From NCBI RefSeq assembly GCF_030817495.1, contig NZ_JAUSZK010000001.1, forward strand, positions 3,947,001 through 4,011,000: a stretch of DNA of 64,000 nucleotides, written 5' to 3'. Both the position numbers and the translations under genes were made by a program. The DNA comes from Streptomyces sp. V3I7 (lineage in GTDB: Bacteria > Actinomycetota > Actinomycetes > Streptomycetales > Streptomycetaceae). Shown here piece after piece: positions 13,160-23,060 of this stretch. A model generated the notes under the pieces. That model was given only the letters and a program-made list of their open reading frames with translations, was not told the origin of the DNA and made no database searches. The first letter of the stretch is position 1. Each line of letters begins with the position of its first letter.

Positions 13160-13630
13160 ATGCCTCGTAAGGGCCCCGCCCCGAAGCGCCCGGTCATCAT
13201 CGACCCGGTCTACGGTTCTCCTCTGGTGACCTCCCTCATCAACAAGGTGCTGCTGAACGGCAAGCGCTCCACCGCCGAGCGCATCGTCTACGGCGCCATG
13301 GAGGGTCTGCGTGAGAAGACGGGCAACGACCCGATCATCACGCTGAAGCGCGCGCTGGAGAACATCAAGCCGACCCTCGAGGTCAAGTCCCGCCGTGTCG
13401 GTGGTGCGACGTACCAGGTTCCGATCGAGGTCAAGCCCGGTCGCGCCAACACGCTCGCGCTGCGCTGGCTGGTCGGTTACTCGCGCGCCCGTCGCGAGAA
13501 GACCATGACCGAGCGTCTGCTCAACGAGCTTCTCGACGCCTCGAACGGCCTCGGTGCGGCCGTGAAGAAGCGCGAGGACACCCACAAGATGGCCGAGTCC
13601 AACAAGGCCTTCGCGCACTACCGCTGGTAG
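13160..13630 (+). CDS. rpsG: 30S ribosomal protein S7
   Basis: This 156-aa protein nucleates the 30S head and binds 16S rRNA. It begins [10 protein letters not shown] and contains the conserved [31 protein letters not shown] and [17 protein letters not shown]. The length is standard. In well-studied operons S7 is the translational regulator of str expression. It lies between rpsL (2-nt gap) and fusA (39-nt gap). Confidence 0.98.
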   Translation: MPRKGPAPKRPVIIDPVYGSPLVTSLINKVLLNGKRSTAERIVYGAMEGLREKTGNDPIITLKRALENIKPTLEVKSRRVGGATYQVPIEVKPGRANTLALRWLVGYSRARREKTMTERLLNELLDASNGLGAAVKKREDTHKMAESNKAFAHYRW

Positions 13631-13669
13631 TCGCTACCCACATCGAGACCGAGAGAAGACTGAAGCCTT

Positions 13670-15796
13670 ATGGCTACCACTTCACTTGACCTGGCCAAGG
13701 TCCGCAACATCGGGATCATGGCCCACATCGACGCGGGCAAGACGACCACCACCGAGCGGATCCTCTTCTACACCGGCGTTTCGTACAAGATCGGTGAGGT
13801 CCACGACGGCGCTGCCACGATGGACTGGATGGAGCAGGAGCAGGAGCGTGGCATCACGATCACGTCTGCTGCGACCACCTGCCACTGGCCGCTCGAGGGC
13901 GACGACTACACCATCAACATCATCGACACCCCGGGGCACGTCGACTTCACCGTAGAGGTGGAGCGCTCCCTGCGCGTGCTCGACGGTGCCGTGACGGTGT
14001 TCGACGGTGTCGCCGGCGTTGAGCCGCAGTCCGAGACGGTGTGGCGTCAGGCCGACCGTTACGGCGTGCCGCGCATCTGCTTCGTCAACAAGCTGGACCG
14101 TACCGGCGCCGAGTTCCACCGCTGCGTGGACATGATCTCGGACCGCCTGGGCGCCCAGCCGCTCGTCATGCAGCTCCCCATCGGCGCTGAGGCCGACTTC
14201 AAGGGCGTCGTGGACCTGGTCCGCATGAAGGCGCTCGTGTGGTCCGCCGAGGCCGCCAAGGGCGAGATGTACGACACGGTCGACATCCCCGACACGCACG
14301 TCGAGGCTGCCGAGGAGTGGCGCGGCAAGCTGGTCGAGGCCGTCGCGGAGAACGACGAAGAGATCATGGAGCTCTTCCTCGAGGGCCAGGAGCCCACCGA
14401 GGAGCAGCTGTACGCCGCGATCCGTCGCATCACCATCGCGTCCGGCAAGTCCAGCGACACCACGGTCACCCCGGTGTTCTGCGGTACCGCGTTCAAGAAC
14501 AAGGGCGTTCAGCCCCTGCTCGACGCGGTCGTGCGCTACCTGCCGACGCCGCTCGACGTCGAGGCCATCGAGGGCCACGACGTCAAGGACCCCGAGGTCG
14601 TCGTCACGCGCAAGCCGTCGGAGGAGGAGCCCCTCTCCGCGCTCGCGTTCAAGATCATGAGCGACCCGCACCTCGGCAAGCTCACCTTCGTCCGGGTCTA
14701 CTCGGGCCGCCTGGAGTCCGGCACCTCGGTGCTGAACTCCGTCAAGGGCAAGAAGGAGCGCATCGGCAAGATCTACCGTATGCACGCCAACAAGCGTGAG
14801 GAGATCGAGTCGGTGGGCGCCGGTGACATCGTCGCCGTCATGGGCCTGAAGCAGACCACCACCGGTGAGACGCTGTCCGACGACAAGAACCCGGTCATCC
14901 TGGAGTCCATGGACTTCCCGGCGCCGGTCATTCAGGTCGCCATCGAGCCCAAGTCCAAGGGTGACCAGGAGAAGCTGGGTGTCGCCATCCAGCGTCTCGC
15001 GGAGGAGGACCCCTCCTTCCAGGTTCACTCGGACGAGGAGACCGGCCAGACCATCATCGGTGGTATGGGCGAGCTGCACCTCGAGGTGCTGGTCGACCGT
15101 ATGCGCCGTGAGTTCAAGGTCGAGGCCAACGTCGGCAAGCCGCAGGTCGCGTACCGCGAGACGATCCGTCAGGCCGTCGAGCGCGTGGACTACACCCACA
15201 AGAAGCAGACCGGTGGTACCGGTCAGTTCGCCAAGGTGCAGATCGCGATCGAGCCCATCGAGGGCGGCGACGCCAGTTACGAGTTCGTGAACAAGGTCAC
15301 CGGTGGCCGTATCCCGAAGGAGTACATCCCTTCGGTGGACGCCGGTGCGCAGGAGGCCATGCAGTTCGGCATCCTGGCCGGCTACGAGATGACGGGCGTC
15401 CGCGTCACGCTTCTCGACGGTGCCTACCACGAGGTCGACTCCTCCGAGCTCGCCTTCAAGATCGCCGGTTCGCAGGCCTTCAAGGAGGCCGCGCGCAAGG
15501 CCAAGCCCGTGCTGCTCGAGCCGATGATGGCCGTCGAGGTCACCACGCCCGAGGACTACATGGGTGAGGTCATCGGCGACATCAACTCCCGCCGTGGCCA
15601 GATCCAGGCCATGGAGGAGCGTCACGGTGCCCGCATCGTGAAGGGTCTCGTGCCCCTCTCGGAGATGTTCGGCTACGTCGGAGACCTCCGCAGCAAGACG
15701 TCGGGTCGCGCAAGCTACTCGATGCAGTTCGACTCCTACGCCGAGGTTCCGCGGAACGTCGCCGAGGAGATCATCGCGAAGGCCAAGGGCGAGTGA
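13670..15796 (+). CDS. fusA: Elongation factor G
   Basis: This 708-aa GTPase drives ribosome translocation. The GTP-binding motifs are [15 protein letters not shown] (P-loop, Lys24), [16 protein letters not shown] and [10 protein letters not shown]. The C-terminal domains IV and V are full length and end in [19 protein letters not shown]. It has the usual length and position in the str operon. This region carries only one EF-G. Confidence 0.98.
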   Translation: MATTSLDLAKVRNIGIMAHIDAGKTTTTERILFYTGVSYKIGEVHDGAATMDWMEQEQERGITITSAATTCHWPLEGDDYTINIIDTPGHVDFTVEVERSLRVLDGAVTVFDGVAGVEPQSETVWRQADRYGVPRICFVNKLDRTGAEFHRCVDMISDRLGAQPLVMQLPIGAEADFKGVVDLVRMKALVWSAEAAKGEMYDTVDIPDTHVEAAEEWRGKLVEAVAENDEEIMELFLEGQEPTEEQLYAAIRRITIASGKSSDTTVTPVFCGTAFKNKGVQPLLDAVVRYLPTPLDVEAIEGHDVKDPEVVVTRKPSEEEPLSALAFKIMSDPHLGKLTFVRVYSGRLESGTSVLNSVKGKKERIGKIYRMHANKREEIESVGAGDIVAVMGLKQTTTGETLSDDKNPVILESMDFPAPVIQVAIEPKSKGDQEKLGVAIQRLAEEDPSFQVHSDEETGQTIIGGMGELHLEVLVDRMRREFKVEANVGKPQVAYRETIRQAVERVDYTHKKQTGGTGQFAKVQIAIEPIEGGDASYEFVNKVTGGRIPKEYIPSVDAGAQEAMQFGILAGYEMTGVRVTLLDGAYHEVDSSELAFKIAGSQAFKEAARKAKPVLLEPMMAVEVTTPEDYMGEVIGDINSRRGQIQAMEERHGARIVKGLVPLSEMFGYVGDLRSKTSGRASYSMQFDSYAEVPRNVAEEIIAKAKGE

Positions 15797-15853
15797 CGCA
15801 GCGCGTTTAACGCACCGCGTAACCACGCTTTAGGCTTGACTCCGGAGCCTCGA

Positions 15854-15887
15854 GGGGCATTCAGCCGCAACACCGGATGAATGCCCC
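15854..15887 (+). promoter_or_regulatory. Hairpin in the fusA-tuf spacer
   Basis: GGGGCATTCA (15854-15863) pairs perfectly with TGAATGCCCC (15878-15887). No T-run follows, so it may be a partial attenuator or a processing site rather than a terminator. Streptomyces tuf genes often have extra transcripts starting in this spacer. The TTTAAC ... TAGGCT arrangement just upstream (about 15806-15835) is a weak promoter candidate. Confidence 0.45.
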
Positions 15888-15964
15888 GGGTTCCGGGCTT
15901 TCCAGCAAAGATCACCTGGCGCCGATGAAGTAAGGCGTACAGAACCACTCCCAGGAGGACCCCA

Positions 15965-17158
<1,194 letters not shown>

Positions 17159-17201
17159 GCCTAGCTCTCTTGACGGTCTGACCCTCTGGGTCGACTGACC
17201 T

Positions 17202-17245
17202 GAAGAGGCCCGTACGACATCTGTCGTACGGGCCTCTTCGCGTTC
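17202..17245 (+). terminator. str operon terminator
   Basis: A perfect 18-bp stem (17202-17219 with 17222-17239) has only 2 unpaired nt between the arms, so the apex pairs are probably open. It is followed by GCGTTCC. It separates tuf from a gene on the opposite strand, so it may act in both directions. Confidence 0.85.
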
Positions 17246-17259
17246 CTGCTCCGGTGTTG

Positions 17260-17787
17260 TCAGGTGCCGGTGCCGTTGTACGGGCTGTTGATGAGGCAGA
17301 AGTCGATGCCTGTGAGGTCGTAGTACCCGGGTACGGAGACCCCGCTCGGGGCGTGGAGAAGCCCGTCCTGCGTAATGCCGTTGGGGAAGCCGGTGGTCGA
17401 GTCGTACCTGTACCGGTTGGCGCTGGGAGCGCTGTGGACGATGACCTGACGTGCGGCGATGGATCCGTCGATCGAGAAGGCGAACGTCTGGTTCGGGGGA
17501 TCGGTGACGTCGAGGGTGATATGCCCGACATCGAAGACGTCGTACGTGTTGTGGCCGGTCGGTACGCCGCCGCTCAGCGAGAACTCGATGTCGGTGTCGT
17601 CGGGGCAGACGGCCTCGTTGCTCACTTCCTCGGGCTGCACGTTGTTGGTGCTCGGGGCTCCCGCGTCGGCCGACGCGGGGCTGGCGGTGAAGCCGACCGC
17701 CAGTGCCGCGGTCAGGCCGGCGCCGAGCAGCCGGGCTCCCCATCTCACGCGGCGCGACTGTGTCCTTGCTCGGGTGGCTCCTCGCAT
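17260..17787 (-). CDS. Secreted protein of unknown function, two-cysteine type (paralogue A)
   Basis: This is a 175-aa protein. I chose ATG 17787 because GAAGGAG lies 8 nt upstream; a GTG three codons earlier would be too close to that site. An Arg-rich N-terminus is followed by the hydrophobic stretch [14 protein letters not shown] and a probable cleavage after ASA (about residue 40). The mature part has exactly two cysteines (VCPDD near the start and FCLIN near the end), probably disulfide-bonded, and looks beta-rich. It has the same layout as the gene at 19040-19534, including a Tyr-containing segment followed by a PNGI motif. The upstream DNA of the two genes is also similar. I do not recognise the family. 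Confidence 0.75.
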   Translation of the reverse strand: MRGATRARTQSRRVRWGARLLGAGLTAALAVGFTASPASADAGAPSTNNVQPEEVSNEAVCPDDTDIEFSLSGGVPTGHNTYDVFDVGHITLDVTDPPNQTFAFSIDGSIAARQVIVHSAPSANRYRYDSTTGFPNGITQDGLLHAPSGVSVPGYYDLTGIDFCLINSPYNGTGT

Positions 17788-18125
17788 GGCGAGCACTCCT
17801 TCTTTCGTCGTTCTGTGGGTCTCTGGGTGCTCCGGGTGTGCCGGACGGTGCCCTCGCGGGCATCGCTGCCGTTGGCCGCGGCCGATTCAGTTCGAGTCGT
17901 GAACACGCGTCCGCATTCAGGCTTCCTCACATTTGCACGGCCGGAGCGCCTTCGCGCTGTACGGCTCCCTGTTCCTGGGCCGTTGGGATTTCATTGACGG
18001 CCGGAAAGGTGAAGCGGACGGCCGGGCTTGGGTGTTCGCGGCCGAATGGGCGTAGTGCTGAATACGCGCCATTACGATGCGCAATTGTCAGCCGTTCCGA
18101 CAGCACCGAATGAGGTACCGCACCG
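17788..18125. promoter_or_regulatory. Duplicated upstream region, copy A
   Basis: This 338-nt gap separates divergent genes. Positions about 17886-18014 resemble 19628-19755 block by block: TTCGAGT then TGAACA, TTGCACGG with CGGAGCGC, and GGCCGGAAAGGTGA. In both places the block starts about 95-100 nt upstream of a secreted-protein start, so it probably holds the shared promoter. No separate gene is visible. Confidence 0.55.
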
Positions 18126-18968
18126 ATGCAGGGGTACATCGAGGTCGACGCAGAGATGGAACGCGCGATGGCCCGGGTCACCGAGGCCTTTCCGTTCCCG
18201 GGGTATTTCGATCCGGCGGTGTCCGGACACGTCTCCATCGCCCGGACCGTCCAGCGGTTCCTGAAGCCGGGGTCGCGGATCCTGGACTTCGGGGCGGGCC
18301 CGGCCGACAAGACCGCGGTGCTCGCGGCGCTCGGCTACCAGTGCACGGCCGTCGACGACCTCCAGGACGAGTGGCACAAGCGGGGCGGCGCCCGCCGGTC
18401 GATCCTCGACTTCGCGGAGCGGATGGGCATCGAGTACCTCCCGCTCGACGGCGGCCCGCTGCCCAGCACCGGCAAGTTCGACCTGGTGATGCTGCACGAC
18501 GTACTGGAGCACCTGCACGACTCGCCGCGCGATCTGCTGAACGGCCTGCTGGAGCGGGTCCGCGACGGGGGCTATCTGTTCGTCACCGTGCCCAACCACG
18601 TCAACCTGCGCAAGCGCCTCGACGTCCTGCGCGGCCGGACCAGTCACCCGCAGTTCGAGCTGTACTACTGGTACCCCGGCAGCTGGCGCGGCCATGTGCG
18701 GGAGTACACCGAGGGCGACTGCCGGGCGCTGGCCAAGGCACTGGGGCTGAGGGTGCGGGAGGTGCGCGGCGCCCACCACATGCTCTGCAAGGTGCCGCCC
18801 CGGTTCCGGCGCGCGTATCTGGCCGTGAGCCGGTTCATCCCGTCGACCAGGGACACGTGGTCGATGGTCGCGCAGAAGCCACCGGGGTGGGTGGCGAAGG
18901 GGGAGCTGGACGACTCGGAGTTCCGTCAGCTGACGGGGCTGAAGTCCTGGGGCGAGCTGGCTCACTGA
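18126..18968 (+). CDS. SAM-dependent class I methyltransferase
   Basis: This 280-aa protein has the methyltransferase motif I ILDFGAGPADKT (about residues 55-66). An acidic post-I position (CTAVDDLQDEW), a motif IV-like FDLVMLHDVLEHLHD, and DGGYLFVTVPNHVNLRKR follow. This pattern is common in small-molecule and glycan methyltransferases annexed to polysaccharide clusters. It lies between the two secreted paralogues, which are both on the other strand. A sugar O-methyltransferase role in the polymer is a reasonable inference, but the substrate is not shown. Confidence 0.75.
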   Translation: MQGYIEVDAEMERAMARVTEAFPFPGYFDPAVSGHVSIARTVQRFLKPGSRILDFGAGPADKTAVLAALGYQCTAVDDLQDEWHKRGGARRSILDFAERMGIEYLPLDGGPLPSTGKFDLVMLHDVLEHLHDSPRDLLNGLLERVRDGGYLFVTVPNHVNLRKRLDVLRGRTSHPQFELYYWYPGSWRGHVREYTEGDCRALAKALGLRVREVRGAHHMLCKVPPRFRRAYLAVSRFIPSTRDTWSMVAQKPPGWVAKGELDDSEFRQLTGLKSWGELAH

Positions 18969-18982
18969 GCCTGGAATGCGGA

Positions 18983-19014
18983 GTGGGGCCCGGGACGGAT
19001 GTCCCGGGCCCCAC
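18983..19014. terminator. Bidirectional terminator between convergent genes
   Basis: A perfect 14-bp stem (18983-18996 with 19001-19014) has a 4-nt loop. It lies between the convergent ends of the methyltransferase and paralogue B. Confidence 0.75.
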
Positions 19015-19039
19015 ATCTGTGCCGTGGGGTCAGCTTCGC

Positions 19040-19534
19040 TCAGCTGCCGTTGGACGGAAGGAAGCAGAAGGTGACCTGGCTGATCGCGGGCTGGTTTCCA
19101 CCCATGTTGAGCGGAGCGATGAGGTTCTGGTCACTCGCAATGCCGTTGGGCCGGTAGTCGTAGAGGTTGGCGTTGTTCCCGCCCTTGACGAGCACCGCAC
19201 CGGCGACGAGGTCACCGCTGAAGTTGAAGTCCTCCAGGGTGAGCGCGCCGCCCTGCTCCTCGCTGAAGTCGACGTCGAGAGTTCCGGTCAGCGTCCCGTC
19301 GTCGCTGGTGATCGGAATGCCCGTCGCGTCCTGGGGGGCCACGTCGATGTCGCCCACGAAGCCGTTGATGTCGTCGCACGTCGGGTTCCCCGGGACGACG
19401 ACGGGGTCCACCACGGCCCGCTGCTGGGCCGCCGCGGGGCCGGCGAAGCCGAGCGCCAGCGCCGTGGTCAGGCCGAGGCCGACCGCAGCCAGCTTCGCTC
19501 CCCTGGACCTTGTCTTTCGAGTGGCTACTCGCAT
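19040..19534 (-). CDS. Secreted protein of unknown function, two-cysteine type (paralogue B)
   Basis: This 164-aa protein starts MRVATRKTRSRGAK, followed by the hydrophobic stretch LAAVGLGLTTALALGF and a probable cleavage after AAA (about residue 36). The mature part is acidic and has two cysteines (PTCDDI and TFCFLP). It contains VLVKGGNNANLYDY and ends near the second cysteine, as paralogue A does. GAAAGAAGGAG upstream matches the ribosome binding region of paralogue A. These look like small extracellular beta-sandwich proteins. No enzyme motif is visible. Confidence 0.75.
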   Translation of the reverse strand: MRVATRKTRSRGAKLAAVGLGLTTALALGFAGPAAAQQRAVVDPVVVPGNPTCDDINGFVGDIDVAPQDATGIPITSDDGTLTGTLDVDFSEEQGGALTLEDFNFSGDLVAGAVLVKGGNNANLYDYRPNGIASDQNLIAPLNMGGNQPAISQVTFCFLPSNGS

Positions 19535-19627
19535 TACGAGTGCTCCTTCTTTCTTCTGGGTCTACCGGGCCCTGGATTCTGGGCGTACCGGGAAGTAGCC
19601 CACGCGGACGCTCGCGCCTTTTCCTCT

Positions 19628-19755
19628 GGCAGTTCGAGTTTTGAACATCCGTCCATCACTGGGCATTTCGACGCTTGCACGGTCGGAGCGCTTTAGCGCG
19701 TCTTGACTCATCATTCCTCGGCCATTCGGACTTTATTAAGGGCCGGAAAGGTGAC
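19628..19755 (-). promoter_or_regulatory. Duplicated upstream region, copy B
   Basis: This is the counterpart of 17886-18014: the same ordered blocks at the same distance from the start of a secreted two-cysteine protein. Conservation is patchy, as expected for regulatory sites after gene duplication. Confidence 0.5.
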
Positions 19756-19880
19756 ATGCAGACCGGGCCGGGCGGTCCTGAGGGTGTCGAGCCTGACGAA
19801 CCGTCAGGTATGTCGTCGGTCAACTGCCGTGCTCCGAAAGGGCCGTCGCGAGGGTCCGCCCAGTGCGAAATCACGAATGT

Positions 19881-19910
19881 AGGACATGTATATGTAAAAG
19901 GTGATATACA
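19881..19910 (+). promoter_or_regulatory. Candidate promoter of the priming transferase
   Basis: AGGACA (19881-19886) and TATACA (19905-19910) are spaced 18 bp in an unusually AT-rich stretch. GTATAT (19888-19893) and ATATAC (19904-19909) form an inverted repeat that could be an operator. The rest of the 19535-19967 gap holds copy B and no gene. Confidence 0.45.
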
Positions 19911-19916
19911 CGTCGC

Positions 19917-19940
19917 ATCGGGCCATCGGGCCATCGGGCC
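19917..19940 (+). repeat. Three tandem 8-bp repeats (ATCGGGCC)
   Basis: Three exact copies lie end to end between the candidate promoter and the ribosome binding site of the priming glycosylphosphotransferase. Confidence 0.8.
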
Positions 19941-19967
19941 ACCAGGTCGGGTTCACAGGGGAGAACC

Positions 19968-21434
19968 ATGCGGCAGTCCACCAGCGGGGCGTCACGGCAG
20001 GCGGTATCCCTCGCGCCGGGCCGTGCGCCCTCGCGGTCAGGCCCGTGGGCCGGGCGACACGTGCCGGTCGCGGTCTGTGCCGACATCGCCGGAGTGGCCC
20101 TGCCGACCGCGGTGACGTTCCGGCTGATGGGCGAGCCCCACGGCGTACACCGCGCAGTCGTCATTGCCCTCGTCTGGCTGCTCGTACGCGTCGCCGCCAG
20201 GCGGTACGCCGCCTGGACCTGGGACGAAGGCGCCCCCGTCGGCCCGGTCGTCCGGGACTGGCTCGTGCTGTTCGGCGCGCTGGCCGCGCTGCACGCCGTG
20301 AGCGGTCTGGGGGGCACACCCGCCCTCGCCGCACTGTGCCCGGCGCTGTTCGTCACCGCGCTCTGCCGCAAGGCGGTCCATCACCGTCTGCTCGCAGCAC
20401 GCCGTAACGCCCGGGCGCTCCGCCGCGTCCTCGTCATCGGCGAGGCCGGGACGGTGGACGCCGTGGTCGGGCAGCTGGCCGAACGCACGGACCACGGGTA
20501 CGTGGTGGTCGGCGCGTGTGCCGTGGGGGAGGGCGAGGTGTTGTCCGGCGTACGGGTCTGCGCTCGGCTCGCGGACGCCGAGCCGGACGGGCTCGACGGG
20601 GACGCCGTCCCCGTACGGGACGCGGCCGAGACGCTCAACGCCGACCTGGTCTTCGTGGCCACGAGCCGCCACATGTCGGGCACCAGGCTCCGCCGGCTCT
20701 CCTGGGCGCTGCACGACCAGGGCTGCTCACTGATGGTGCTGCCCGGCATCACCGAGGTGGCCCGGCGCCGGGTCCGCCTCACCTCGGCGGCCGGGCTGAC
20801 CATGCTGCACATCGCCCCGCCCACCCGCGGCGGCCTGCCGGCGCTGCTCAAGGACGCCACGGACCGCGCGGGCGCGCTCCTGCTCCTGCTGGTGCTGGCC
20901 CCGCTGTGCGCGCTGCTGGCGCTCGCCGTGCGCGTCGGTTCACGCGGGCCCGTCCTCTACCGCCAGACGCGGGTCGGGCGGAACGGTGCGCCCTTCCCCA
21001 TGTGGAAGTTCCGCACCATGGTCGCGGACGCGGACCGGATGAAGAGCGACCTGGCGGCGGCGAACGAGCACGACGGGCTGATGTTCAAGATGCGCCAGGA
21101 CCCGCGGGTCACCCCGGTCGGCCGCCTGCTGCGCCGCTACTCGCTGGACGAGCTCCCCCAGCTGGTCAACGTGCTGCTCGGTCACATGTCGCTGGTCGGC
21201 CCGCGTCCGCCGCTGCCCGAGGAGGTGGCCCGGTACGACGACGTGGAAATGCGCCGGCTGGCCGTCAGGCCCGGCCTCACCGGTCTCTGGCAGGTGAGCG
21301 GACGGTCGGACCTGACCTGGCACGAGACCGTCTCCCTCGACCTGCGGTACGTGGACAACTGGTCGTGGTCCTGGGACGTGGCGGTCATGGCCCGCACCGT
21401 CCGCGCCGTCCTGGACGGCCGCGGCGCCTACTGA
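19968..21434 (+). CDS. Priming polyprenyl glycosylphosphotransferase (WcaJ/CpsE-like)
   Basis: This 488-aa membrane enzyme starts polysaccharide repeat-unit assembly by moving a sugar-1-phosphate from a nucleotide sugar to undecaprenyl phosphate. Hydrophobic segments occupy roughly the first 150 residues. A Rossmann-like central part begins ALRRVLVIGEAG, and one hydrophobic helix lies near residue 305. The C-terminal catalytic domain has WKFRTMVADADRM, RRYSLDELPQLVNVLLG and MSLVGPRPPLPEEV. GGGGAG supports the ATG. The gene ends 7 bp inside the opposing fcl-like gene. The sugar cannot be read from sequence; UDP-glucose or UDP-galactose is most common. Confidence 0.88.
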   Translation: MRQSTSGASRQAVSLAPGRAPSRSGPWAGRHVPVAVCADIAGVALPTAVTFRLMGEPHGVHRAVVIALVWLLVRVAARRYAAWTWDEGAPVGPVVRDWLVLFGALAALHAVSGLGGTPALAALCPALFVTALCRKAVHHRLLAARRNARALRRVLVIGEAGTVDAVVGQLAERTDHGYVVVGACAVGEGEVLSGVRVCARLADAEPDGLDGDAVPVRDAAETLNADLVFVATSRHMSGTRLRRLSWALHDQGCSLMVLPGITEVARRRVRLTSAAGLTMLHIAPPTRGGLPALLKDATDRAGALLLLLVLAPLCALLALAVRVGSRGPVLYRQTRVGRNGAPFPMWKFRTMVADADRMKSDLAAANEHDGLMFKMRQDPRVTPVGRLLRRYSLDELPQLVNVLLGHMSLVGPRPPLPEEVARYDDVEMRRLAVRPGLTGLWQVSGRSDLTWHETVSLDLRYVDNWSWSWDVAVMARTVRAVLDGRGAY

Positions 21435-22414
21435 GCCTCGACGAGCGGGCGGGATGCCGCCGCCCCGGACTCCTCCGCCTCCCGCCAGGACGCGTACGTC
21501 GAGGCGATCCCCTTCCGCAGGGCGATCCGCGGCCTCCAGCCGAGCTCGGTCATGAGGGAGACGTCCAGCAGCTTGCGCGGGGTCCCGTCCGGCTTGGTGG
21601 TGTCGAAGGTGATGCGGCCCTCGTAGCCGACGACCTCCCCGACGATCCTCGCCAGTTCGCGGATCGTGAGGTCCTCGCCGCAGCCGACGTTCACCGGCAG
21701 GCTGCCGTCGTACCGGCGCAGCAGGGTCACGCACGCGGCGGCGAGGTCGTCGACGTGCAGGAACTCGCGGCGCGGTGTGCCGCTTCCCCACAGGACCACC
21801 TCCTCGAGCCCGTCCCGGCGCGCTTCGTGGAAGCGGCGGACGAGCGCGGGGAGCACGTGCGAGGACTCGGGGTCGAAGTTGTCGCCGGGGCCGTAGAGAT
21901 TGGTCGGCATGGCGCAGACGTACGAGGCGTCGTACTGGCGCCGGTAGGACTGCACCTGGACGATGCCCGCGATCTTGGCGAGGGCGTACGGCTGGTTCGT
22001 CGGCTCCAGGGGGCCGGTGAGCAGGGACTCCTCCCGGATCGGCTGGGGTGCGAGCCGGGGGTAGATGCAGGACGACCCCAGGAACAGCAGCCGCCGCACC
22101 CCGGCGGAGTACGCCCCGGAGATCACGCTCAGCTGGATGCGGAGGTTGTCCTCCAGGAACTGCACCGGATAGGTGCTGTTGGCCATGATGCCGCCCACCC
22201 TGGCCGCGGCCAGGACGACGGCGTCGGGGCGGGCGTCGCGCAGAAAGGCGGCGGTGGCGGCCGGATCGCGGAGGTCCAGTTCGGTCCGGGTCCGGGTGAG
22301 GACCTCGTACCCGTCGGCCGTCAGGCGGCGGACCACCGCGGAGCCGACGAGTCCACGGTGACCGGCGACGTACACCCGGGCCGGCGGGGGGAGTAGATCT
22401 TCCATGCGGGGCAT
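21428..22414 (-). CDS. fcl: GDP-L-fucose synthase-like epimerase/reductase
   Basis: This 328-aa SDR is similar to GDP-4-keto-6-deoxy-D-mannose 3,5-epimerase/4-reductase. The NADP-binding motif GHRGLVGSAVV is at about residues 18-28. FLGSSCIYP (Ser114, Ser115, Cys116) and YALAK (Tyr143, Lys147) supply catalytic residues. MPTNLYGPGDNFD and SGTPRREFLHVDDLA are strongly conserved in the family. The partner GDP-mannose 4,6-dehydratase (gmd) is not in this window. It is on the opposite strand to its neighbours, converges on the priming transferase, and overlaps the start of the acetyltransferase. A second in-frame ATG at 22405 is possible. Confidence 0.88.
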   Translation of the reverse strand: MPRMEDLLPPPARVYVAGHRGLVGSAVVRRLTADGYEVLTRTRTELDLRDPAATAAFLRDARPDAVVLAAARVGGIMANSTYPVQFLEDNLRIQLSVISGAYSAGVRRLLFLGSSCIYPRLAPQPIREESLLTGPLEPTNQPYALAKIAGIVQVQSYRRQYDASYVCAMPTNLYGPGDNFDPESSHVLPALVRRFHEARRDGLEEVVLWGSGTPRREFLHVDDLAAACVTLLRRYDGSLPVNVGCGEDLTIRELARIVGEVVGYEGRITFDTTKPDGTPRKLLDVSLMTELGWRPRIALRKGIASTYASWREAEESGAAASRPLVEAQ

Positions 22415-23060
22415 TTTGCATCAAACACCCACAGATATGGCGATTTCTGCGCTCGCATCGCGGAAACTCGCACGGGTGAGAACTCCTGCGCGCACAGCCG
22501 CAGCCCCGCTCGGCCCGCTTGCCCCGGAGAGCGCCTCCGGGGCACGGCGCTCCTTGCGCGGTTTCACGGGGGCCGGTTACGACAAGGGGCGGCCCCTGCT
22601 CGTCCAGGCGACCTGGTTCGCCGTCCTGCACCTCGTCTTCGTCCAGTGGTGGTTCCCGGCCCGCTGGCGCCCGGTGCTGCTGCGGGCCTTCGGCGCGCGG
22701 ATCGGGGAGCGGGTGCTGATCCGGCACCGGGTGCGGGTGCACTGGCCCTGGCGGCTGGACGTCGGCGATGACGTGTGGATCGGCGAGGGCGCCTGGCTGC
22801 TGAACCTGGAGCCCATCACCCTCGGCAGCGACGTGTGCGTCTCGCAGGAGGCGCTGCTGTGCACGGGCAGCCACCAACGGCGCAGTCGCACCTTCGAGTT
22901 CGACAACGGGCCGATCCGCATCGAGCCCGGTGCCTGGGTCGCCGCACGGGCCGTCGTCCTGCGCGGCGTCACCGTCGGTGCCGGGGCGGTCGTGGGCGCC
23001 GCGGCCGTCGCCCGCCGTGACGTCGCGCCCGGCGAGGTCGTCACGGAGGGCGGGGCATGA
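22404..23060 (+). CDS. LbH-family O-acetyltransferase (WcaF-like)
   Basis: This protein of up to 218 aa has a left-handed beta-helix typical of hexapeptide acetyltransferases. Features include DVGDDVWIGEGAWLLNLEPI, LGSDVCVSQEALLCTGSH with the catalytic His, then IEPGAWVAARAVVLRGVTVG and GAGAVVGAAAVARRDV. The region before residue 60 is hydrophobic and basic, as in WcaF. Either ATG 22404 (GGGGGAG upstream) or ATG 22437 may be used. Its last 4 nt overlap the next glycosyltransferase, showing translational coupling. Likely role: O-acetylation of a polymer sugar. Confidence 0.8.
   Translation: MRGILHQTPTDMAISALASRKLARVRTPARTAAAPLGPLAPESASGARRSLRGFTGAGYDKGRPLLVQATWFAVLHLVFVQWWFPARWRPVLLRAFGARIGERVLIRHRVRVHWPWRLDVGDDVWIGEGAWLLNLEPITLGSDVCVSQEALLCTGSHQRRSRTFEFDNGPIRIEPGAWVAARAVVLRGVTVGAGAVVGAAAVARRDVAPGEVVTEGGA

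Noticed and set aside
13682..15826. Minus-strand frame opposite fusA and similar long frames opposite tuf, glmM and ribosomal genes
   Set aside because: All are shadows of highly expressed genes with biased codons; none has a family feature.
18077..19696. Plus-strand frame of 539 codons overlapping the methyltransferase and paralogue B
   Set aside because: It reads through a terminator and across genes in other frames; composition is repetitive Arg/Gly/Pro.
20940..22877. Minus-strand frame opposite the priming transferase and fcl
   Set aside because: It covers two well-supported genes in other frames and has no recognisable domain.
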